Shown in pieces: positions 8,292-16,214 of a DNA stretch of 64,000 nt. Made by a program: the position numbers and the translations under genes. The DNA comes from Stappia sp. BW2. Lineage in GTDB: Bacteria; Pseudomonadota; Alphaproteobacteria; Rhizobiales; Stappiaceae. Where the stretch lies: positions 992,001 through 1,056,000 of the forward strand of contig NZ_VIRG01000066.1 of the NCBI RefSeq assembly GCF_008107695.1. The letters are read 5' to 3'. The notes under the pieces were generated by a model. The model ran no database searches and was not told the origin of the DNA. It saw only the letters and a list, made by a program, of their open reading frames with translations. Numbering within the stretch: the stretch's first letter is position 1; each line of letters starts with the position of its first letter.

Positions 8292-9310
8292 GCGTCCTGA
8301 AACCCTGTCAGGAAACTGGTGAGGTTTTGGCCCAGTTCTTCCGACAAGTATCCGCCTTCCTGCACGAGCAGCACCGGCAGCCCGAGCTTCGCGATAGCGG
8401 CACCGATCCGTCCGAACCCGGGCGTCGTGATAGCCAGTCCCTTGAGAGGATCGTTCTCGTAGGCATCAAGCCCCAAGGCAACAACAAGAACGTCGGTGCC
8501 GAATGCCCTGATATGATCGAATGCCGTTTCCAGGGTTTTCAGATAGTCCTCATCGCCCGTGCCGCGCACGAGCGGCAGATTAAGGTTACAGCCTCGTCCA
8601 GCGCCCTCGCCGCGCTCATGGCCGTGCCCCCAGAAGAACGGATAGAACCGTACCGGATCGGCATGCAGCGAGACGGTGAGCACGTCACCGCGCTCATAGA
8701 AGATGCCCTGCGTGCCGTTGCCGTGGTGGACATCGATGTCGAGGATCGCCGGCCGCTTGCCTGCCTTCAAAAGCCTTTCGGCGGCAATGCCGGAGTTGTT
8801 CAGAAAACAGAAGCCGCCCGCCAGATCGCCAAAGGCATGGTGGCCGGGCGGGCGCGACAGCACGTAAGCGGCCTGCTCCCCGGCTGCCATCAAGTCCGCG
8901 CCGTGAATTGCGCTTTGGGCAGACCAATAAGCCGCCTCCCAGGTGCCCGCGGCGATGGGGCAACTGGTATCGGCCTGGTGGAAACCGGCCTGACCGACTG
9001 CCGAGCGCGGATAGCTTGCCGTGCGTCGGTCCGGATGAATGTTCGGGATAACCTCGTCAGAGGCTCCCTCGATCCGGCTCCAGCGCTCATGAATCGTTTG
9101 AAGAAACACCAGGTATTCCGCCGAGTGGAGCGCGGCAATCGGACCAAGACCATGATCTTCCGGCTGCTCGAAACGGCAGCCGGCCGCTTTGGCTCCTGCT
9201 GTCAGGACCTCGATGCGTTTCGGCTGTTCCGGATTGGCCAGCCGGGTTCCGTTCGCCATGAAATGCTTGGGGTCGTGCGCCCATTGGCGGTCGTCGAAAA
9301 TGGCTTTCAT
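8288..9310 (-). CDS. Acetylpolyamine amidohydrolase / histone-deacetylase-family deacetylase
   Basis: 340 residues of the arginase-deacetylase superfamily. Visible catalytic parts are the His dyad in RPPGHHAFGD, the zinc ligands in DIDVHHGNGT and LGLDAYENDP, and the catalytic tyrosine region EGGYL near the C-terminus. Bacterial relatives such as AphA remove acetyl groups from N-acetylated putrescine, cadaverine or related amines. It overlaps the GNAT gene upstream and the dehydrogenase downstream by four bases each. In the pathway I propose it would remove the acetyl group from a 4-acetamidobutyryl product or from imported N-acetyl diamino acid. It is cytoplasmic, with no signal peptide. Confidence 0.9.
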   Translation of the reverse strand: MKAIFDDRQWAHDPKHFMANGTRLANPEQPKRIEVLTAGAKAAGCRFEQPEDHGLGPIAALHSAEYLVFLQTIHERWSRIEGASDEVIPNIHPDRRTASYPRSAVGQAGFHQADTSCPIAAGTWEAAYWSAQSAIHGADLMAAGEQAAYVLSRPPGHHAFGDLAGGFCFLNNSGIAAERLLKAGKRPAILDIDVHHGNGTQGIFYERGDVLTVSLHADPVRFYPFFWGHGHERGEGAGRGCNLNLPLVRGTGDEDYLKTLETAFDHIRAFGTDVLVVALGLDAYENDPLKGLAITTPGFGRIGAAIAKLGLPVLLVQEGGYLSEELGQNLTSFLTGFQDA

Positions 9311-9795
9311 GAGCGGTGCCTCAATTTGTCGAATGCAGGTGCGCGCAGGTCGAAGACGGTTTCCCCTTCCCGAGGCGTAAAGTCGAGCCGTTCATAAAAA
9401 CGGCGAGCATCCGGATTGTCGTGATAAACGGCGAGACGCAGAAAAACCGGGGACCAGCTTTCAGGCGCAAGGTCGAGGCTCGCGGCAAGCAGACGCTGGC
9501 CCAGCCCTTCTCCACGCGTGTCGCCATCGACCCATAGATCGGAGACATAGAGACCGCAACCGCCGCGCGTCGTCGAGAAGATCGGCGAGGCCTGCAGGAC
9601 ACCGAGCGTTCGGCCGTCAGAGTTCCGGATCGCCAGCAGCGCAAAAAAGGCTGGCGCCTCCATGAAACCGTGGCGGATGACGTCGTCGAGACCGGCGACA
9701 TGGGTATCGCCCATATCGGCGGAAAGCCGGAGCAATGCCGCGTGAAGCCTTTCGGCATCATCCCGCTCCGCGCGTCTGATCGTAATGCCGCTCAT
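9307..9795 (-). CDS. GNAT-family N-acetyltransferase
   Basis: 162 residues. The N-terminal ITIRRAERDDAERL strand-helix and the acetyl-CoA-binding segment VSDLWVDGDTRGEGLGQRLL (RGxGxG-type, about residues 91-110) identify a GNAT enzyme, with YHDNPDARRFYERLDF closing the fold. Its outline resembles diamine acetyltransferases (SAT1-like), but that is a weak similarity. I use the ATG at 9795, two bases after the stop of the upstream cleavage-enzyme gene; an in-frame TTG at 9801 is possible. Sitting between a beta-keto acid cleavage enzyme and a deacetylase, it could acetylate the distal amine of the substrate before transamination. Confidence 0.85.
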   Translation of the reverse strand: MSGITIRRAERDDAERLHAALLRLSADMGDTHVAGLDDVIRHGFMEAPAFFALLAIRNSDGRTLGVLQASPIFSTTRGGCGLYVSDLWVDGDTRGEGLGQRLLAASLDLAPESWSPVFLRLAVYHDNPDARRFYERLDFTPREGETVFDLRAPAFDKLRHRS

Positions 9796-9797
9796 GA

Positions 9798-10727
9798 TCA
9801 AAAGGCCGTCCCGCCGGCGCCCTTGAGACCAAGCATCTGCCTGGCGTCCTCAGGCGTCGCAACCTTGCGTCCAAGCTCTTCGACAATCTTGCGGATCTTG
9901 GTGACCTGCTCCGCGTTGGAGCGGGCAAGTGCCCCCCTGGCGATATACAGATTGTCTTCCAGACCGACGCGCACATGACCGCCCATGCTGGCGGCAATTG
10001 TCGCAAAGGGGATCTGCTGGCGGCCGGCCGCCAAGACGGAGAACAGATAGTCGTCACCGAACAGCTTGTCGGCCATCCGTTTCATGTGCTGCAGGTTCTC
10101 CGGATCGGCCCCGATGCCGCCCAGAACACCGAAGACGAACTGGATGAAGAACGGCGGTTTGACGAGCCCCCGGTCTGCGAAGTGGCGCAGCATGTAGAGA
10201 TGCCCGACGTCATAGCACTCGAACTCGAAGCGGGCACCGCGCTGCTGTCCCATCTGGGTCAGCACGAATTCGATGTCGCGCGGCGTGTTCTTGAAGACGA
10301 GATCGTCCGTGCCGCGCAGGAACGGCTGCTCCCAGTCGTGCACCCACGTGTCGTAGCGGTCGGCCAGCGGATAGAGCGCGAAGTTCATCGTGCCCATGTT
10401 GAGCGAGCACATTTCCGGCTCGGCATTCAGAGGACCGGCAAGCCTGTCCTCCAGGCTCATGATGGCGCTGCCCCCGGTCGACAGGTTGAGCACCGCGCCG
10501 CAACCTGCCTTGACCTCCGGCAGGAAGGCCATGAAATCCGCTTCCCGGGCCGACGGCTGACCCGTTTCGGGGTTGCGTGCATGCAGGTGCAGAATGGCCG
10601 CGCCGGCCTCGGCAGCGCCGATGGCCTGGCCCGCGATTTCTGCAGGTGTCACAGGCAGATGGGGTGACATTGTGGGTGTGTGAATGGAGCCCGTGATGGC
10701 ACAGGTGATGATGATCTTGTCTGTCAT
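9798..10727 (-). CDS. Beta-keto acid cleavage enzyme (BKACE, DUF849; Kce-like)
   Basis: 309 residues. It opens with IIITCAITGSIHTPTMSPHLPVTP and has HLHARNPETGQP near residue 50, both hallmarks of the family of 3-keto-5-aminohexanoate cleavage enzyme, with further conserved blocks EMCSLNMGTMNF and FVFGVLGGIGA. Members are zinc-dependent TIM barrels that react a beta-keto acid with acetyl-CoA to give acetoacetate and a shortened acyl-CoA. It is 9 bases after the aminotransferase gene, which could supply the beta-keto acid from a beta-amino acid. Substrates vary across the family (3-keto-5-aminohexanoate, dehydrocarnitine, others), so the substrate must come from context. Confidence 0.92.
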   Translation of the reverse strand: MTDKIIITCAITGSIHTPTMSPHLPVTPAEIAGQAIGAAEAGAAILHLHARNPETGQPSAREADFMAFLPEVKAGCGAVLNLSTGGSAIMSLEDRLAGPLNAEPEMCSLNMGTMNFALYPLADRYDTWVHDWEQPFLRGTDDLVFKNTPRDIEFVLTQMGQQRGARFEFECYDVGHLYMLRHFADRGLVKPPFFIQFVFGVLGGIGADPENLQHMKRMADKLFGDDYLFSVLAAGRQQIPFATIAASMGGHVRVGLEDNLYIARGALARSNAEQVTKIRKIVEELGRKVATPEDARQMLGLKGAGGTAF

Positions 10728-10736
10728 GTCTTTATT

Positions 10737-12092
10737 TTAGCTGGCTCTGGCCTGTTGCTGCGAAATCCTGTCGAGGAACTGGCGGAGAGAGAGGTCGAGG
10801 CCTTCGATGATCTCGGCGACATGATCCGGGGTCGAGATCATGGGCGGCGCGATCAGGAAATGATCGCCGCTGTAACCACCTCGCGTTCTGCGGGAATAGA
10901 TGATCAGGCCGTTTTCATAGGCAATGTCGACCAGCTCGTTGAAGGCGTTCAACTCCTTGGCAAGCGGCCTCAGGCTTGCCCTGTCCTCGACCAGTTCGAA
11001 CGCCAGCAGCAGCCCTTCGCCGCGCACGTCGCCGATGATCGAATAGCGGTCCATCAGCTTCTTCAGTTCGCTCTTCAGGAGCGCTCCGGTCGTGGCTGCG
11101 TTCTGGCAGAGGTTTTCCCGCTCGATCTCCTCCAGCACCGCAAGACCGGCCGAACAGGCAAGCGGATTACCGGCATAGGTGAAGCCATGTAGGAAACCGC
11201 CATTGTCGAGCACATTGGCGACAATGTCCCTGTGCGCGATCATGGCCCCGAGGGGTGAATAGCCTGCGGCAAAGCCCTTGGAGATGACCAGAATATCCGG
11301 CTCGACATTCCAGTGTTCGCCGGCGAAGAATTTGCCGGTGCGCCCGCCTCCGGTCATGACCTCGTCATGGATCAGCAGGACCCCGTAGCGCGTGCAGATC
11401 TCGCGGATGCGCTGCATGTAGCCTTTCGGCGGTACGAGCGCGCCGGTGGAAGCGCCACCAATCGGCTCGACGATGAAGGCGAGGATCGTCTCCGGGCCTT
11501 CGGACAGGATCTTTGCCTCCAGCATGTCGGCATAATGCTGCCCCGTTGCCTCGTCGTCCGGGTCCAGTCCGTCGAGATAGGCACGCGGCGCCGGAATCTT
11601 CGGCATCGGCCGCATCATCGGATCGAAAGGTGCGGTGAGCGGCGCGTAGCCCGTCAGGGCCAGCGCCCCGAGTGTGCAGCCGTGATAACTCGGCTCGCGC
11701 GAGATGATCTTGTAGCGCTGCGCCTCGCCAATCGCGACCGCGTTCTGGCGGGCGAGCTTCATGGCGCTTTCCACCGCTTCCGAACCACCGGAAACAAAGA
11801 ACACCTTCTCCAGCCCCTCAGGTGCCAGCTCGGCTGTCCTGGCGGCCAGAAGCTCAGCAGGTTCGGTTTCGAAGTGGAGGCGATAACCGAAGGTGGACTT
11901 GTCCATCTGCTTGCGCATTGCCTCAAGCACGCGCGGGTTGGAATGGCCAATGTTGCAGACCATCGCCCCGGAGGAGCCATCGAGATAGCGCTTGCCATCG
12001 ACATCCCACATGTAGACGCCGCGCGCCTGATCCAGCACGGGCCGGCGCTGGCGGGACTGATAGAACAGATGAGAGGTTTGCGGACGGCTCAT
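10737..12092 (-). CDS. Class III PLP-dependent aminotransferase
   Basis: 451 residues, full length for the family. Conserved parts include VDGKRYLDGSSG, VFFVSGGSEAVESAMKLAR, LIHDEVMTGGGRTGKFF (the PLP-ring aspartate) and ISKGFAAGYSPLGAM (the Schiff-base lysine). These enzymes transaminate omega- and beta-amino groups such as those of GABA, beta-alanine or diamino acids. The start overlaps the ATPase gene stop as ATGA at 12089-12092. Immediately upstream of a beta-keto acid cleavage enzyme, the economical reading is that it converts a beta-amino acid to its beta-keto acid, for example N6-acetyl-beta-lysine to 3-keto-6-acetamidohexanoate. Confidence 0.92.
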   Translation of the reverse strand: MSRPQTSHLFYQSRQRRPVLDQARGVYMWDVDGKRYLDGSSGAMVCNIGHSNPRVLEAMRKQMDKSTFGYRLHFETEPAELLAARTAELAPEGLEKVFFVSGGSEAVESAMKLARQNAVAIGEAQRYKIISREPSYHGCTLGALALTGYAPLTAPFDPMMRPMPKIPAPRAYLDGLDPDDEATGQHYADMLEAKILSEGPETILAFIVEPIGGASTGALVPPKGYMQRIREICTRYGVLLIHDEVMTGGGRTGKFFAGEHWNVEPDILVISKGFAAGYSPLGAMIAHRDIVANVLDNGGFLHGFTYAGNPLACSAGLAVLEEIERENLCQNAATTGALLKSELKKLMDRYSIIGDVRGEGLLLAFELVEDRASLRPLAKELNAFNELVDIAYENGLIIYSRRTRGGYSGDHFLIAPPMISTPDHVAEIIEGLDLSLRQFLDRISQQQARAS

Positions 12093-13174
12093 GTGGCAGC
12101 TCCCGGCAGGGCTGCGCAGTCACGCGGGCGGAAGCGGACGGAAACGTCCGAACCTTCCTGAAAAGGATGCTGATCGATCATGTTGATCACCTGAAGCTGC
12201 TGGTCGCCGACACGCACGAAATATCGCGCCGCCTGACCCTGGTAGTCCACCGCCTCGACCTTGCCGTCGAGCGCGATGCGATCATCCACCGGAGCGGATT
12301 TTTCCGTCAGTAGAAGTTTTTCCGCCCGAATTACAAGCTGCGCAGGACCAGGCTGCGACAGGTTGGGCGCTTTTTCCTTCGGCACGTTGACCTTGCCGAA
12401 GTGAGGCAGTTCGAGAGACAGCTCCTGCCCGTTCACCGCCTGGCAGGTGGCAGGCAGAATGTTGGAAACGCCCAGGAAACGCGAAACGAACTCGCTTGCG
12501 GGGGTGTTGTAGACGTCCTGCGGCGTGCCGATCTGCTCCACCCGCCCGTTGGACATCACGACGATCCTGTCGGACATGGCAAGCGCTTCGGACTGGTCGT
12601 GGGTGACGAAGACGGTGGTAATACCGATCCGGTGCTGGATGCGCTTCAGCTCCACGCGCATGTCCTCGCGCAGGTTGGCATCAAGTGCGGACAGCGGCTC
12701 GTCCAGCAACAGAACATCGGGTTCGATGACGATGGCCCGCGCCAGGGCGATACGCTGCTGCTGGCCGCCGGAAAGCTGTTTGGGATAACGGTCGCTGACG
12801 TGGGGCAGTTGCACCAGTTCCAGCGCGTCGCGCACTTTCTTTTCGGCATCCGTTTTCGAAATATCGCGGTACTTCAGGCCGAAAGCCACGTTTTCTGCAA
12901 TCGTCTTGTGCGGGAACAGCGCATAATTCTGAAAGACGAGACCAAGGTTCCGCCTGTGGATCGGCACATCGTTGATGCGCTGGCCCTTGATGGTGATGTC
13001 GCCTTCGGTGGGGTCGATGAGACCGGCAATCATCCTGAGGGTCGTCGTCTTGCCGCATCCTGAGGGACCGAGCAGCGTGACGAAGCTTCCGTCCGGGATG
13101 TCCATGCTCATCCGATGAACGGCGGTGAAGCTGCCGAACGTCTTGACGATGTTGTTGAGGGAAACCGCGCTCAC
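12089..13174 (-). CDS. ABC transporter ATP-binding protein (PotA-like)
   Basis: 361 residues: Walker A GPSGCGKTT (about 35-43), Q-loop VFQNYALFP, signature LSGGQQQRIALARA, Walker B VLLLDEPLSALD and the switch histidine in VFVTHDQSEA, followed by a C-terminal TOBE-type regulatory domain (about 280-355). This is the polyamine/spermidine-putrescine (PotA) or iron/2-aminoethylphosphonate importer ATPase class. It is separated from the binding-protein gene by an 85-base gap holding a perfect hairpin, and overlaps the aminotransferase gene by four bases. It energises uptake of the substrate that the downstream enzymes degrade. Confidence 0.94.
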   Translation of the reverse strand: MSAVSLNNIVKTFGSFTAVHRMSMDIPDGSFVTLLGPSGCGKTTTLRMIAGLIDPTEGDITIKGQRINDVPIHRRNLGLVFQNYALFPHKTIAENVAFGLKYRDISKTDAEKKVRDALELVQLPHVSDRYPKQLSGGQQQRIALARAIVIEPDVLLLDEPLSALDANLREDMRVELKRIQHRIGITTVFVTHDQSEALAMSDRIVVMSNGRVEQIGTPQDVYNTPASEFVSRFLGVSNILPATCQAVNGQELSLELPHFGKVNVPKEKAPNLSQPGPAQLVIRAEKLLLTEKSAPVDDRIALDGKVEAVDYQGQAARYFVRVGDQQLQVINMIDQHPFQEGSDVSVRFRPRDCAALPGAAT

Positions 13175-13205
13175 GCAAATTCTCCAGATGCTGGGGGGAG
13201 AACGG

Positions 13206-13230
13206 CCTTCCGGCAGCGACTGCCGGAAGG
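13206..13230 (-). repeat. Intercistronic hairpin between binding-protein and ATPase genes
   Basis: Perfect 11-bp arms CCTTCCGGCAG / CTGCCGGAAGG with a three-base loop, directly after the solute-binding protein stop and before the ATPase start. There is no T-run, so it more likely protects the 3' end of the binding-protein message than terminates transcription, giving more binding protein than ATPase. Confidence 0.65.
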
Positions 13231-13259
13231 TATCGGTTCAGGGATGGGCCGTACCGGGC

Positions 13260-14399
13260 TCAGTAACCCTTCTGGATCCGTCCGAACATCTTGGACCATG
13301 CCTGCTCGTGGCTGTTCCAGTATTCCGGATTGGCGAAGGTCAGACCATCGAGCGTTCCTGTCGGATCGAAGGCCGGCAGGGTCGGGATCTTCTTGCCGAG
13401 GTCTACCTTTTTCGGGTCAAGCGCCGGCGGATAGTTCTGGCCTTCGGCGACCGCGATGGAGGTTTCGGGCGCCAGCATGAAGTTCAGCAGCTCTTCACAG
13501 GCTTCCATCGGCGAGCCCTTGATCACGAACAGGCATTCCTGCCAGCCGAAACCGTTGGGCGGATCGATATAGCCAATGTCGTGCCCCTGCTCCTGAAGCG
13601 CATAGATCCGGCCGGACCAGCCTTCGGTGACGTAGATTTCCTCTTCCGCCAGAAGGCTCATCAACTCCGCTCCGGACTGCCAGTATTTCAACAGCAGATC
13701 GCGGTTGGTGCGCACGGCCTGCCAGACGGCATCCATATCCGTTGCGTCGTTCGGATCCTGGCCGGTCTGCAGTGATCCGTACCAGACGCGGGTGCGCCAG
13801 TCGGACCAGGCGCCGATCTTGCCCTTGTAGGCTGCATCGATCAGGAGTTTCGCGCCCTTCTCCTTGGCTTCGTCGTCGGAGATGTATTTCCGGTTATAGG
13901 CAATGCCCGTGGTGCCATAGTCATACGGCACGCACGACAGCTTGCCGTCGGTGACACTGCGGAAGACGTCGGTCAGCTTCGGGATCACGTATTTCAGGTT
14001 CGGGATGTTGTCCTCGTTCAGGGTCGAGTTCAGCCCGAGATTGACATAGCGCGCATAGTCGAAGACGCCGGACAGATGCGCGATGTTGTATTCGCCTTCC
14101 TGGCTGGCCTTCACACGCGACAGATATTCATCCCCCCCGCCGAAGGTGCCGTCGACAACCTTGATGCCCGTCTTTTTCGTATAGGGATCGAAGGCGTATT
14201 TGCGGAAGGCTTCGGAAACGACCCCGCCCCAACCGTCGAAGCGGACTTCCTCGGTCGCGGCCATGGCATGGCGGGCAAAGGGTGTCTGCACACCGTAGGC
14301 GAGACCGGCTGCCCCGATCAGCCCGAGAAACTTGCGGCGGTCGAGATCGCCGTTGAGATAGCGTTCGCGCAGACGCTCATAGCGTTTGGTATTGTCCAT
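13260..14399 (-). CDS. Tat-exported extracellular solute-binding protein (PotD-like)
   Basis: 379 residues. The N-terminus has a twin-arginine signal, DRRKFLGLIGAAGLA (R21-R22) and a cleavage region near RHAMA (about 50), so it is exported folded. The mature part has the PotD/PotF-type fold, with FDGWGGVVSEAFRKYAFDPY, CVPYDYGTTGIAYN and TEGWSGRIYALQEQG. The ATG at 14399 is used; a GTG at 14411 is also possible. It is the periplasmic receptor of a polyamine-class ABC importer, with permeases upstream and the ATPase downstream. Ligands of this class include spermidine, putrescine and other cationic or zwitterionic compounds. Confidence 0.92.
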   Translation of the reverse strand: MDNTKRYERLRERYLNGDLDRRKFLGLIGAAGLAYGVQTPFARHAMAATEEVRFDGWGGVVSEAFRKYAFDPYTKKTGIKVVDGTFGGGDEYLSRVKASQEGEYNIAHLSGVFDYARYVNLGLNSTLNEDNIPNLKYVIPKLTDVFRSVTDGKLSCVPYDYGTTGIAYNRKYISDDEAKEKGAKLLIDAAYKGKIGAWSDWRTRVWYGSLQTGQDPNDATDMDAVWQAVRTNRDLLLKYWQSGAELMSLLAEEEIYVTEGWSGRIYALQEQGHDIGYIDPPNGFGWQECLFVIKGSPMEACEELLNFMLAPETSIAVAEGQNYPPALDPKKVDLGKKIPTLPAFDPTGTLDGLTFANPEYWNSHEQAWSKMFGRIQKGY

Positions 14400-14451
14400 C
14401 TTGGTTTCCACTCTGGTTCTTTTGTCGGTTACTTGCTTTGATCGCGCGGTT

Positions 14452-15237
14452 CTAACCGCCGCGCTGCATGGCCATCCGCCGGGCGATTGCCAGCCCGAGA
14501 AGCGGCAGGCCGACGGTGAGGAAAATCATCACGGTGCCGAGCGCATTGATCTCCGGAGAGATGGAATTGCGCAGCATGGCAAAGATCTGGGTGGGCACGG
14601 TTTCGACCCCGCCCGGCTTCCAGAACAAGGTGCCGGTGATGTCGTCAAAGCTGATGGTGAAGGCGAACAGCATGCCGGCAAACACCGCCGGAGCCAGCAG
14701 GGGCAGCGTGATCTGGAAGAAGGCCTGCACAGGGCTGGCGCCAAGACTGAGCGCGGCTTCCTCATAGTCGCGGCGGATCCCGACAAGACGCGCCTGCACC
14801 ACAAGGATGACAAAGGGCAGCGTGAAGATGACGTGCCCCATGAGGAGCAGGAAGAAGCTTTTATTGATCGACAGGAAATTGAGGAACAGCAGCAAGGCGA
14901 CCGCCAGCACCACCTCCGGCACCAGAATGGGCGCGATCAGGAGGGTGGAGATCATGTTGCGGCCAGGCACGTCGTACCGCACCAGGGCAAGGCTTGCCAG
15001 AACGCCAAGTGTCGTGGAGATCAGCGCCGTCAGCGCACCCAGAACAATCGAAGTCTGGAACGCCCGCAAAATCGCGTCGTTTCCGGCCAGTTCGACGAAC
15101 CAGCGAAACGAGAAACCGGTCATCGGGAAACTGCCGAACTGGCTGGCGTTAAAGCTGAGAAGCACCACCACCACGACCGGCAGAAACAGGAAGAGATAGA
15201 CGAGCAGCGTATAGGCCCGGATCAGTTGCCAGCCCAT
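14452..15237 (-). CDS. ABC transporter permease (PotC-like)
   Basis: 261 residues with about six membrane segments and the binding-protein-dependent permease EAA loop near EEAALSLGASPVQAFFQITLP (residues 165-185), where it contacts the ATPase. The overall pattern, including an N-terminal FLFLPVVVVVLLSFN helix, is that of PotC. It overlaps the first permease gene by one base at 15237 and precedes the binding-protein gene by 52 bases. It forms the inner-membrane channel with the other permease. Confidence 0.93.
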   Translation of the reverse strand: MGWQLIRAYTLLVYLFLFLPVVVVVLLSFNASQFGSFPMTGFSFRWFVELAGNDAILRAFQTSIVLGALTALISTTLGVLASLALVRYDVPGRNMISTLLIAPILVPEVVLAVALLLFLNFLSINKSFFLLLMGHVIFTLPFVILVVQARLVGIRRDYEEAALSLGASPVQAFFQITLPLLAPAVFAGMLFAFTISFDDITGTLFWKPGGVETVPTQIFAMLRNSISPEINALGTVMIFLTVGLPLLGLAIARRMAMQRGG

Positions 15238-16103
15238 CAGCCAAGCCCCTTCATCAGTTGGCCCATGCCGAGATAGTGGTTGTAGATCAAAACCAGGGCG
15301 CCGAGGACGGCGAGCAGCATGAGCGACAGCGCCGAGCCGAGCGGCCAGTTGAGCTGGGTGATGATCGCTTCAAAGACCAGATTGGCGAACATGGCGTCCG
15401 TCGGACCGCCCAAAACCAGCGGGGTGATATAGGTGCCCGCGCTCAACACGAAACAGAGCAGGCCGCCTGCGGCCAGCCCCGGCAAGGACAGCGGCAAGGT
15501 GACCTCCCGGAACGCCTGCCAGCGGGTGGAGCCGAGCGAGCAGGCCGCGTCTTCCAGCGAGACATCGATCCCTTCCAGCGCCACATAGACGTTCAGCACC
15601 ATGAAGGGCAGAAGGAAGTGCACGAGGCCGAGGATCACCGTTGGCTCGTTATAGAGCATCTGAACCGGTTCGGAGACGATGCCGAGATTGAGCAGCACCC
15701 AGTTGACCGCGCCGGACACACCCAGAATGTTGATCCAGGACATGGTCCGGATGATGTAGCTGATCCAGAACGGCAGCATCAGCAACAGCAGCAGCAATGC
15801 CTTGTTGCCGCGCGAGCGGGCGATGAAATAGGCCGCTGGATAGCCCATGACAGCGCAGGCAATTGTCGTGATCGCCGCAATCCTCAGCGTGCCGAGCAGG
15901 ATGTCCCGATAGAAGGGGTCAGTCAGCGCCTCATTCCAGTTGTCCAGATAAAAGCCCGCCTGATCAGCGCCGGTGGCTGTGCGCAGCCAGAAGGAATAGA
16001 CCACAATGAAAACGAGCGGAATGAAGAGCAGCAATCCGACGGCGGTCAACGCAGGCGAAAGGAGTATCCATGGCTGCCGTTTTTCCCGCGCCTCAACGCT
16101 CAT
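15237..16103 (-). CDS. ABC transporter permease (PotB-like)
   Basis: 288 residues, about six membrane segments, with the EAA loop LEDAACSLGSTRWQAFREV near residues 195-215 and the PotB-type LPFWISYIIRTMSWI segment. I use ATG 16103 because GGCGGGG lies upstream; an in-frame TTG at 16133 has no ribosome-binding site. It is the first gene of the ten-gene operon. Its promoter must lie in the 108 bases between it and the divergent LysR gene, where there is a long imperfect palindrome. Confidence 0.92.
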   Translation of the reverse strand: MSVEAREKRQPWILLSPALTAVGLLLFIPLVFIVVYSFWLRTATGADQAGFYLDNWNEALTDPFYRDILLGTLRIAAITTIACAVMGYPAAYFIARSRGNKALLLLLLMLPFWISYIIRTMSWINILGVSGAVNWVLLNLGIVSEPVQMLYNEPTVILGLVHFLLPFMVLNVYVALEGIDVSLEDAACSLGSTRWQAFREVTLPLSLPGLAAGGLLCFVLSAGTYITPLVLGGPTDAMFANLVFEAIITQLNWPLGSALSLMLLAVLGALVLIYNHYLGMGQLMKGLG

Positions 16104-16166
16104 GCGCTCGAACCCCGCCAAATGCCTTGCCAAAATTGCTTGACTTCAGCGTCGCAGACGGGTGTT

Positions 16167-16214
16167 CATTGATCAAATAGATAGTGGAAATTATAACTAT
16201 AGATCTGATCAATG
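16167..16214. promoter_or_regulatory. LysR operator-like palindrome in the divergent promoter region
   Basis: Two arms of 20 bases, CATTGATCAAATAGATAGTG and its near-complement ending GATCAATG, share 16 of 20 positions as an inverted repeat centred at 16190.5. It lies between the operon (start 16103) and the LysR gene (start 16212), and includes the LysR start codon. The position and T-n-A-type symmetry are as expected for a LysR activation site that also represses its own gene. Confidence 0.6.

Noticed and set aside
8279-9397. Plus-strand open frame of 372 codons opposite the deacetylase
   Set aside because: The minus-strand frame has zinc-binding and catalytic residues; the plus frame has none.
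14386-15276. Plus-strand frame of 296 codons rich in Glu, Gln and His
   Set aside because: It is the complement of a hydrophobic permease, which yields charged, low-complexity shadow translation.
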